Assembly: GCA_948687865.1 (NCBI GenBank)
Contig: CAPQQE010000021.1
Span: 4,146 to 18,068, forward strand
Direction of reading: 5' to 3'
DNA from: an uncultured Bacilli bacterium
Lineage (GTDB): Bacteria; Bacillota_I; Bacilli_A; RF39; UBA660
Length of the DNA stretch: 13,923 nt
In this document: positions 7,341 to 13,405 of the stretch, in pieces
Layout of the letters: the number at the start of each line of letters is the position of its first letter
Position numbering within the stretch: the first letter of the stretch is position 1
Made by a program: the position numbers and the translations under genes
The notes under the pieces: generated by a model
Database searches by the model: none
Seen by the model: only the letters and a program-made list of their open reading frames with translations
What the model was told of the DNA's origin: nothing

Positions 7341-9209
7341 TCTTGTTTGATTTGCATATACCCAGTCACCTTTTGGATCTTTATCAAACCAATCACTTTC
7401 AGTCTTTGTCGTAACTTTTCTATATTTATATCTATATAGTTTTCTTGTTTCAACATCATAAGTATATTCACCTAATTCGGACTTACTATTTACCCACTTT
7501 CCTAAATCTTCATATGATGTATTTGTTGTAGTTTTATTCTCACCAGTATATGTATATCCATTTGGTGATGTTACTGACTTAGTCCATATAGTATCAGCTA
7601 CATATTTTATAGGATTATTTAGTCTATATTTATACTGATTTTTAGTTATAATTCCATATGTATATTCACCTAGTTTTTCTCTACTAGTTACCCATTTCTT
7701 TATAGTTTCATATGTTGTTTTTTTAGTAACCTTAGTTGTTCCTGTAAATTCATACCCTTCTGGTGATACTCTAGACTGTGTCCATTTTGTATCAATAATA
7801 TATTTTTCTCTATTATTTATACTATAGATATATTCAGTTTTAACTATAGTATAACCATTATCTGTATATGGTTTTGGATCTGAAACTACTTGTTCATCAA
7901 CCCTAGTTGAACTATTTGTACTATATGTTCTATACATATACATATATTCTTTAGTTTGTTGTAATTCATAAACTCTATAATAATGTTTTCTTTTAACTGA
8001 GTTACAATTATTAGTACATGGATCCATAGAAGAAGTTAATTCTTCATATCTTCTATTTCCTACATACTCAGGCATAACTGCATCTGTTTCATATGAATTA
8101 TAAATAGTCTTCCATGTAGAATTTGTTCTAACATTATATGGTTCTGACCATTGCTTAGATGACGTATTAGCTGGCTTAGAGCTTCTCCATACACCTTCTT
8201 TTATCCAATCTGACCAAGTTCCTGTTGTTGTATTAACAGTTTTTCTAACTGTATATCTCTTTTCTAATATTTTTACAGTGTCAGACTCATTTTTCTTTTC
8301 AGTTGTCCAAGAAGTTTTAGTAATATTATCTTTATATCCATATTTTACATGTTTATAATTATCTATATTTTTAACTACTTTTCTTTGACCAGCATATAAC
8401 GTCCTAACAGCATATAATCTAAAGTTTTCATTAGTATCTTTTAACTCATATGTCCAATCAGTATCAATTGTCCAGTTATCCTTATATCCATATTTTATGT
8501 GCTTATATAGAGTATTTCCTGATGATATTTTTCTTTTTCCTGTATATTGCGTTTTAGTATCAACTAATTTAATATCATCTGTTTCTTTTTGTTTATTTTC
8601 TACATAATTTCCTGTATTCCATGTTACATCGCTTAGTACCCTTTTATATAAATATTGCATTTTGTATTTATCATTTGAGGTATTATTAGGTGTATTAGAA
8701 GGTTTTGATGGTACTTTATTGATAGTTACCTTCCCATCAGAACTTGTTACTGGTTTTTCCTGTGGATCACATGAACATTCACAAGTTTCTTTTTCATCAC
8801 AGAAATTATAACATCCTATAGGTTCAATAACATAATCCTCTTTAGTAGGACATGATAAATGTACCTCTAGCTTATACTCTTTCTCTTCTTTTGTTACCTT
8901 TACATAAGATTTACTAGTATTACATTCATTACCATCTTCATCTAAGAAAGGCAAAATTAATTTTTTATCAAGCATATCTTTAAGTGTTAACTTAGCCGAA
9001 TCCCCAACCTTCTCTGGCATTCTATCTTTTGTAAAATAACTCTCAGCAGCATCCTTCATACTTTGAACATTATTATTAAAGATTGAATTATAAAATGGTT
9101 TTAAATTAGGCATAGGAAATAATATAGTTATTAAAAATACAAATAATAATATTAAAAATATTTTTATTATTATATCCCTAACAAAACCTGTTTTTCTAGT
9201 TTCTTGCAT
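7323..9209 (-). CDS. Membrane-anchored surface protein with pilin-like head and aromatic repeats
   Basis: 628 residues; no function assigned. A short basic start is followed by a hydrophobic segment (about 13-33), an uncleaved anchor with no sortase motif or lipobox. Residues 48-120 (SMKDAAESYF, LTLKDMLDKKLILPF, then Cys96 and Cys120) resemble the globular part of pilin-like proteins; this is inference. A Cys cluster follows (133, 137, 143, 145, 147). A Pro/Ser/Asn linker (152-180) leads to a long region rich in Tyr, Trp, Thr and Lys. That region contains two repeat pairs: KYGYKDN units 50 residues apart (221-318) and a 66-residue unit twice (459-590) containing DTxWT, SPxGY, KWV and LGEYTY. 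The WSDW- and YKYR-type motifs recall repeats in Gram-positive surface proteins. The ATG at 9207-9209 follows GGAGG. It has its own tandem promoters and terminator. Confidence 0.75.
   Translation of the reverse strand: MQETRKTGFVRDIIIKIFLILLFVFLITILFPMPNLKPFYNSIFNNNVQSMKDAAESYFTKDRMPEKVGDSAKLTLKDMLDKKLILPFLDEDGNECNTSKSYVKVTKEEKEYKLEVHLSCPTKEDYVIEPIGCYNFCDEKETCECSCDPQEKPVTSSDGKVTINKVPSKPSNTPNNTSNDKYKMQYLYKRVLSDVTWNTGNYVENKQKETDDIKLVDTKTQYTGKRKISSGNTLYKHIKYGYKDNWTIDTDWTYELKDTNENFRLYAVRTLYAGQRKVVKNIDNYKHVKYGYKDNITKTSWTTEKKNESDTVKILEKRYTVRKTVNTTTGTWSDWIKEGVWRSSKPANTSSKQWSEPYNVRTNSTWKTIYNSYETDAVMPEYVGNRRYEELTSSMDPCTNNCNSVKRKHYYRVYELQQTKEYMYMYRTYSTNSSTRVDEQVVSDPKPYTDNGYTIVKTEYIYSINNREKYIIDTKWTQSRVSPEGYEFTGTTKVTKKTTYETIKKWVTSREKLGEYTYGIITKNQYKYRLNNPIKYVADTIWTKSVTSPNGYTYTGENKTTTNTSYEDLGKWVNSKSELGEYTYDVETRKLYRYKYRKVTTKTESDWFDKDPKGDWVYANQTRKVKVN
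7440..7835 (-). repeat. Tandem 66-residue (198-bp) repeat within the surface protein gene
   Basis: Two adjacent copies (7638-7835 and 7440-7637) encode residues 459-524 and 525-590. Shared positions include NN, KY, DT-WT, SP-GY-TG, KWV-S, LGEYTY. The DNA has diverged well beyond the protein, so the duplication is old. A partial third copy may follow (YKYRK, then SDWFDKDP). Confidence 0.8.
8256..8546 (-). repeat. Tandem ~50-residue repeat within the surface protein gene
   Basis: Two adjacent units encode residues 222-270 and 271-318. Each has a G-RK stretch near the start, YKH-KYGYKDN in the middle and a W-T motif after it. KYGYKDN recurs at 239-245 and 289-295. Confidence 0.7.
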
Positions 9210-9239
9210 AAAAACTCCCCCTCCAAATTAATGTTCAAT

Positions 9240-9285
9240 ATAATAACACAAGTTAATTATATTGTCAAATAAAATTTATTGTCAA
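9240..9285 (-). promoter_or_regulatory. Two overlapping SigA promoters of the surface protein gene
   Basis: Proximal: TTGACA (9263-9268), 17-base spacer ending TGT, TATTAT (9240-9245). Distal: TTGACA (9280-9285), 18-base spacer, TATAAT (9256-9261). All on the minus strand. The proximal -35 abuts the distal -10, so polymerase could occupy only one at a time. Confidence 0.85.
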
Positions 9286-9302
9286 TTTTTTATTAATAGT
9301 TA

Positions 9303-10775
9303 TTACTGTGTATTAATATTACTATATGTTTTGCCCCTTTCTTCAGTTAATTCATTATTTATACCCTGATAATATGATTTAGTTATTTCCCCCATCTCTT
9401 TTATATTTTCTAGTAATTTAATAAAGTTTTTTCTTACATCACTACTTGATAATTCCTTAACTGCTGTATTTATGATACCATACTTCAAAGTGTTTTTTAC
9501 TATTACTTTTGGTGAATCTAGACTTTTTATGGTATTTTTACAATCATTAAAACTTCTTTTTATCATGAACTCTATCACTTGCTCATCCAATAATTCCTTT
9601 GCAGTATATTTATTATTAGAAAATTTACTAATTCCATTTAAACAAACAAATGCTTTTGCCATGCAAAATAAGAAATTTGGAGGATCAATTTTATATTTTA
9701 GGCAAATATTTAGTATATCAACAAAATAAAATGTAACTTCTTTATACTTTATTTCACTGCAAAATTTTTTACAATCATTCATAAATAACTTTTTCTCTTT
9801 ATTATTCATATTTGAATAAGGTATTATCATATCATACAGTTTTTCGTAATTTCCAGAATGTGCTGTAAGAAAGAATTTTCTAATTAATTCTGCATCATTA
9901 TAATCCAAATCAAATACTAATCCCATATCTAAAAAGCAAATATTACCATCTTCATCAATAGCAATATTACCACTATGTGGATCTCCATGAAAAACTATTA
10001 TCTTACCATTAAACAATGCAAAGAAACTCGATTTAACGTAACTATTAAATGCAGTAATAATTTTATCCTTATTTTCATCAGTTAATTCCATTTCATTAAT
10101 TGTTGGTGTTTTTATAAATTCCATTACAATTACATTATCTGTACAGTACTCTTCATATAATTTTGGAACCTTTATTTTTTTAGTATTTCTTACTTTTCCA
10201 TTAACATCATTTGCAAAACTTTCATATAATTTGATATTTTCTACTTCATGTTTAAAATCTATTTCTTGCAAAATCCATTCTAGATACAAATCTAATGCAT
10301 GATCCCCACCAGTAGAATTTTTAAAACCTACAAACTTACCAAATCTATGAACTATTTTTCTTATTCTTTTTATATCCTCTTCTATTTTTTCAGTAACATC
10401 TCTTCTTTTTACTTTAATCGCTACTTCTTCCCCTGTTTTAAGAATTCCCCTATGAACTTGTGAAACAGATGCTGAACCAACAGATTCTTTATCAATAAAA
10501 TCAAATATGTTATCTAAATTTTCACCATATTCTTCTTTTAGTACTTTCTCTATCTCAGTGTAAGGTATTTTATCGCAATCATCACAAATACCTTTTAACA
10601 TCTCTCTATCATCTTCTGTAAATAAATTACCAAAATTTTGAGTTGCTAACATTTGGGCCATTTTTATATAAACTATTCCCATTTTTGTAGCAAAATCCCT
10701 TATTAATATACCTTTATTTTTTTTAAGAACGACACCATTAAATAATAATTTAATTATCTCAATATATAACTTCAT
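9303..10775 (-). CDS. AarF/UbiB-family atypical protein kinase-like ATPase
   Basis: 490 residues, usual length. UbiB/COQ8 proteins are membrane-associated atypical kinases that act as ATPases in quinone/lipid metabolism; in quinone-poor Firmicutes their role is unclear. Visible motifs are IKMAQ (37-41), the position of the KxGQ motif with Ala for Gly; GSASVSQVH (100-108), the A-rich nucleotide loop; and VAIKVKR (118-124), with Lys121 the ATP-binding lysine. Also present are EIDFKHEVEN (171-180), catalytic HGDPHSGN (263-270) and metal-binding FLDMG (281-285). The C-terminal part lacks an obvious two-helix membrane anchor. The ATG at 10773-10775 follows a GGGGGGA site; an in-frame TTG eight codons earlier overlaps it. 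It lies 73 bases after gatD with no terminator between, so it is probably co-transcribed with murT-gatD. Confidence 0.9.
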   Translation of the reverse strand: MKLYIEIIKLLFNGVVLKKNKGILIRDFATKMGIVYIKMAQMLATQNFGNLFTEDDREMLKGICDDCDKIPYTEIEKVLKEEYGENLDNIFDFIDKESVGSASVSQVHRGILKTGEEVAIKVKRRDVTEKIEEDIKRIRKIVHRFGKFVGFKNSTGGDHALDLYLEWILQEIDFKHEVENIKLYESFANDVNGKVRNTKKIKVPKLYEEYCTDNVIVMEFIKTPTINEMELTDENKDKIITAFNSYVKSSFFALFNGKIIVFHGDPHSGNIAIDEDGNICFLDMGLVFDLDYNDAELIRKFFLTAHSGNYEKLYDMIIPYSNMNNKEKKLFMNDCKKFCSEIKYKEVTFYFVDILNICLKYKIDPPNFLFCMAKAFVCLNGISKFSNNKYTAKELLDEQVIEFMIKRSFNDCKNTIKSLDSPKVIVKNTLKYGIINTAVKELSSSDVRKNFIKLLENIKEMGEITKSYYQGINNELTEERGKTYSNINTQ

Positions 10776-10848
10776 ATGTATCCCCCCAATAGTTTTCAAT
10801 CATCATACTACGAATATTGTACTACATATAAATTTCTTTTTCCACAAT

Positions 10849-11539
10849 TTATTTACATTTTTTTATATTCATAAGTTTTTCTTCATACGCCTCAATAGAT
10901 ATTTTTTCAAATTTTAGTTTTGGATTATCAATTCCCATTAATTTTAATATATACTTAGTAAATAATGGATTAATTATTAAAATTGGTCCTAACAAATAGG
11001 TTCCTATAAAATTATTTTTTATTATACCCTCCAGCTTACTATTACTATTTAATCCTATACCTTTATTAACTTTTAAAAAATAATTATTTTCATTATCTCC
11101 ATATGAAAAACTAAATGTAGATTTAAATCCAATTATATCAATATCATTAAATTTGCCTAGTACCTTACCATTATATCTATTTAACATATTTCTTTTTGAA
11201 TATATATCAAATATATTAAGTGCTTCTATTTTTGTACCATCCTCATTTTCTATATATTTAGATACAATTTCAAGGGCATTGCCAGTAAACAAAAATACAA
11301 CATTTTTTTCTATTAATTCATCTATCTTTTTCTTATATGGTTTTAATTTATCTATAACCTTTTCTTGAGATTTTTGACCCTAAATATATTAAACTAACAT
11401 CCTCTTTTACAAAATAAGGTTCTTGATTTAATGATGTATTTATAATTTCTACATTTTCTATACACTGTTTTAAATACATTATATTTTGTAAATCACCATA
11501 TAAATTGCATATTTCTGGAAATAAAACTTCTATTTTCAT
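10849..11539 (-). pseudogene. gatD: GatD-like glutaminase subunit of lipid II amidation, frameshifted
   Basis: GatD is the class I glutamine amidotransferase that feeds ammonia to MurT for converting lipid II D-Glu to D-isoGln. The first part (11539 to 11348) gives MKIEVLFPEICNLYGD and ends LGSKISRKGYR-stop. The second reading frame resumes as SQEKVIDKLKPYKKK at about 11370 and runs to the TAA at 10849-10851. Joining needs a one-base skip at the A-run 11371-11375; together they make about 229 residues, near normal GatD length. Key residues are also lost. The nucleophile position (usually in CGGYQ) reads TGNAL, and the catalytic His of TYLHGP reads TYLLGP. The usual Arg-containing GGR stretch reads STFSF. 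It starts 11 bases after murT with an AGAGG site. It could be a decayed gene, a sequencing error over a genuinely inactive subunit, or both. Confidence 0.85.
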
Positions 11540-11550
11540 ACTAACCTCTT

Positions 11551-12915
11551 TTATATATTTCTTCCTTTATTTTTTTCTTTTACTTTTAATGCTGTTTCAA
11601 CAGTATAAACATCATATAATATAAATATCCTATCAACACTATCTAAATTTAAATATTTTACAGCATCTAATTCCTTATAATCATAATATATTTTTTCCTC
11701 AGGAACACCCGCTAGTAAAAGTCTTAAATAATGATCTTTTGCCCTAACACCACCTATTATAATTTGCTCAATATTATCATCATTTAAAAGTTCATAATCT
11801 GTTTCATATATCCAACATATATTTTCTACTGTTTTAGAATCAAAGTAATCATCTAAATTTAACATTACTGTTTTTTTTCCTTTTTCTTTATTTATGAAAT
11901 CAAATGTTCTTGAACATGCAACTGCATTTTGACCTTTTGATAAATACATTATTATACTTTTGTCCTTTATAATTTCCTCTTTATATCTAGTTTCTACTAA
12001 TTTAAACTCATCAAAGCCTTCCCTTATTTTAGATTCTGGTATTCCAAATTCTGTAAGTAATGTTATTGCCGCTAACATATTGTATATGTTTATTAAATTA
12101 TTACTTATTAATTTGTACTCAAACTCAATATCTTTTACTTTTATTTTTACAGTATTATTAACTTCATCTATATCTGTTAGTAAATAGTCAGCATCAGGTG
12201 ATTTAAATGAACAATTTGTGCAGTAAGCTTTTCCTATATGATGGTAATAAGTATATTCATACTTTAGATTTGAATTACATATAGGACATATTCTCATATC
12301 ATTAATTAAATTATTATACGTAGATTCATAATTTAATAGCCTATCTAACCCATAATATATTTTATTTTGATTTTTCTCCCCTATACTACAACATATTAAA
12401 TCATCTGAATTTAATATTAATGTAGATTCTGATGGTATTGATGAATTAATTATATTAACTATAAAATCCGTATGTCCATTTCTTTTTATAGAATCCCTAA
12501 ATATGTTTGTACATAAAATATACATTGGTTTTATATATGGATATATTTTTCTAGAACTCCTTTCATCAATTTCAAATACTGCAATCTCAAATTTACTTTT
12601 ACCTAAACAATTTGATCCGCTTAATAAACTGCTTGCTATCCCAGCATCTATATTTGATCCTAATCTATTATTTAATGTTTTATATCCATTTTTTTCAAGT
12701 ACATCTATTATCATATTACATACTGTAGTTTTACCATTAGTACCTGTAACTGCTATAATCTTGGATGGTTTTTCAATTAATGAGAGAAAATCTGGACATA
12801 TTTTTAATGCAAATTTCCCTGGAAAATATGATGCATTCTTCTTTAAAATCTTTAATATTACTAATATTATCTTTGATCCTAGTAATGCTACATAGAAATT
12901 TAACTTCTTTTTCAT
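11551..12915 (-). CDS. murT: MurT-type Mur ligase, lipid II isoglutaminyl synthase subunit
   Basis: 454 residues, normal for MurT. It phosphorylates the lipid II D-Glu carboxylate and, with GatD, amidates it at the cytoplasmic membrane. The N-terminus has the family stretch FPGKFALKICPDFL (31-44). The P-loop is TGTNGKTT (57-64), followed by EIDE (115-118) and TNIFRDS (136-142). A C4 zinc ribbon typical of MurT uses Cys210, 213, 232 and 235. SNNLINIYNMLAA (271-283) marks the Mur core end. The C-terminal domain has GGVRAKDHYLRLLLAGVP (388-405). The Asp-rich ADGRDxSW-like stretch of classical MurT is changed to DYFDSKTVENICW (356-368). Start chosen at 12913-12915 (GGAGGT upstream). It heads the murT-gatD-kinase cluster and diverges from the HTH gene. 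Confidence 0.93.
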   Translation of the reverse strand: MKKKLNFYVALLGSKIILVILKILKKNASYFPGKFALKICPDFLSLIEKPSKIIAVTGTNGKTTVCNMIIDVLEKNGYKTLNNRLGSNIDAGIASSLLSGSNCLGKSKFEIAVFEIDERSSRKIYPYIKPMYILCTNIFRDSIKRNGHTDFIVNIINSSIPSESTLILNSDDLICCSIGEKNQNKIYYGLDRLLNYESTYNNLINDMRICPICNSNLKYEYTYYHHIGKAYCTNCSFKSPDADYLLTDIDEVNNTVKIKVKDIEFEYKLISNNLINIYNMLAAITLLTEFGIPESKIREGFDEFKLVETRYKEEIIKDKSIIMYLSKGQNAVACSRTFDFINKEKGKKTVMLNLDDYFDSKTVENICWIYETDYELLNDDNIEQIIIGGVRAKDHYLRLLLAGVPEEKIYYDYKELDAVKYLNLDSVDRIFILYDVYTVETALKVKEKNKGRNI

Positions 12916-12935
12916 AATACCTCCAAGATAGTTCT

Positions 12936-13016
12936 ATTATCTTAAGTTAATATATGAATTAATAAAATTGTCTTTTCTACAACTTATTTTATCAATAGAA
13001 TTATCATTAAGTTAAT
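12936..13016. repeat. Pair of TTAAGTTAA direct repeats upstream of murT
   Basis: ATTATCTTAAGTTAAT (12936-12951) and ATTATCATTAAGTTAAT (13000-13016) differ by one inserted A, 64-65 bases apart. Each contains TTAA-G-TTAA, a hyphenated palindrome. The second overlaps the murT -10 and transcript start; the first lies in the leader near the ribosome binding site. They could be operator sites. AT-richness makes chance occurrence possible. Confidence 0.4.
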
Positions 13017-13043
13017 TCTAACACAAAAATATATTTTAATCAA
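13015..13043 (-). promoter_or_regulatory. SigA promoter of murT-gatD
   Basis: Minus strand TTGATT (13038-13043), 17-base spacer ending TGT, TAGAAT (13015-13020): four and five matches to consensus with an extended -10. It gives a leader of about 90-95 bases before the murT start codon. Confidence 0.7.
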
Positions 13044-13047
13044 TCTT

Positions 13048-13067
13048 TTTTATACACATGTATAAAA
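13048..13067. promoter_or_regulatory. 20-bp palindrome between divergent promoters, candidate operator
   Basis: TTTTATACA-CA-TGTATAAAA: perfect 9-bp arms around a 2-base centre. It lies 4 bases beyond the murT -35 box. On the other side it covers the -35 region expected for the HTH gene, whose -10 TATAAT is at 13089-13094. There is no T-tract placement or neighbouring gene end that would make it a terminator. An autoregulatory site for the adjacent XRE protein is the simplest reading. Confidence 0.5.
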
Positions 13068-13088
13068 GACTTGTTTTTAACTATTATA

Positions 13089-13094
13089 TATAAT
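13089..13094 (+). promoter_or_regulatory. -10 box of the HTH regulator gene
   Basis: TATAAT on the plus strand, 12 bases before the AAGGA ribosome binding site (13106-13110). The -35 position is poor and is occupied by the palindrome edge, so the promoter is plausible but weak. Confidence 0.4.
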
Positions 13095-13119
13095 AGAAAA
13101 AATACAAGGATGTGATAAT

Positions 13120-13371
13120 ACGAAAAGCAAAGATATTTTAGCAATTAATATAAAATATTACCGTTATAAATTAAATTTATCACAAGAAAAATTTGCAGAA
13201 ATGATAAATAGTACACTATCATATGTAAATCAATTAGAAAATGGCAGAAGAAAACCTACTTTAGAATTATTAGATAAGATATCAAATAGGCTTAATATTA
13301 GTAGTGCTGAATTAATTACATATAATAAAAATCATATAATAACTAATAAAAGAATTGATGAAAGAAAATAA
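13120..13371 (+). CDS. Small XRE-family helix-turn-helix regulator, ACG in the start position
   Basis: 83 residues, a single Cro/CI-type HTH domain with a short charged tail. The helix-turn-helix is LSQEKFAEMINSTLSYVNQLE (20-40), with NGRRKPTLELLDKISNRLNI following, the standard HTH_3 pattern. No ATG, GTG or TTG precedes the domain in this frame. The codon at the expected place is ACG (13120-13122), 9 bases after AAGGA and followed by AAA AGC AAA. One T-to-C change from ATG would explain it. So this is either a gene using a rare ACG start or one disabled by start loss. It is the only plus-strand gene, divergent from murT and convergent with the surface protein. It probably represses itself or murT-gatD through the palindromes between them (inference). 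Confidence 0.75.
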   Translation, partial: TKSKDILAINIKYYRYKLNLSQEKFAEMINSTLSYVNQLENGRRKPTLELLDKISNRLNISSAELITYNKNHIITNKRIDERK

Positions 13372-13405
13372 TATAAAAATATCACTATGGTGATATTTTT
13401 ATATT
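13370..13405. terminator. Bidirectional terminator between converging genes
   Basis: Perfect 16-bp arms (13370-13385 and 13390-13405) with a 4-base TATG loop. T-runs at the outer stem serve both directions: TTTTTAT on the plus strand and its mirror on the minus strand. It overlaps the last bases of both stop codons. Confidence 0.88.

Noticed and set aside
9286..9320. Possible terminator after the UbiB-like gene from two TATTAATA copies
   Set aside because: The hairpin is all A/T, TATTAATA is self-complementary, and no T-run follows on the minus strand.
10776..10848. TACAAT and TATGAT as -10 boxes for the UbiB-like gene
   Set aside because: No -35 at acceptable spacing and no TG extension; co-transcription with murT-gatD is simpler.
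11282..11292. TTG at 11290-11292 as the start of an independent 147-residue gene
   Set aside because: The frame upstream of it continues GatD homology (QEKVIDKLKPYKKK) without a ribosome binding site at the TTG, so it is the 3' part of one broken gene.
11348..11376. Programmed frameshifting in gatD
   Set aside because: Only a plain A5 run is present, with no upstream stimulator or stable downstream structure that I can see, and the joint also looks a few residues short. Mutation or sequence error is more likely, though not excluded.
12503..12895. Plus-strand open frame of 130 codons opposite murT
   Set aside because: Shadow of the well-supported murT reading frame. The same applies to shorter antisense frames at 9472-9729, 11153-11368, 11960-12187 and 4942-5127.
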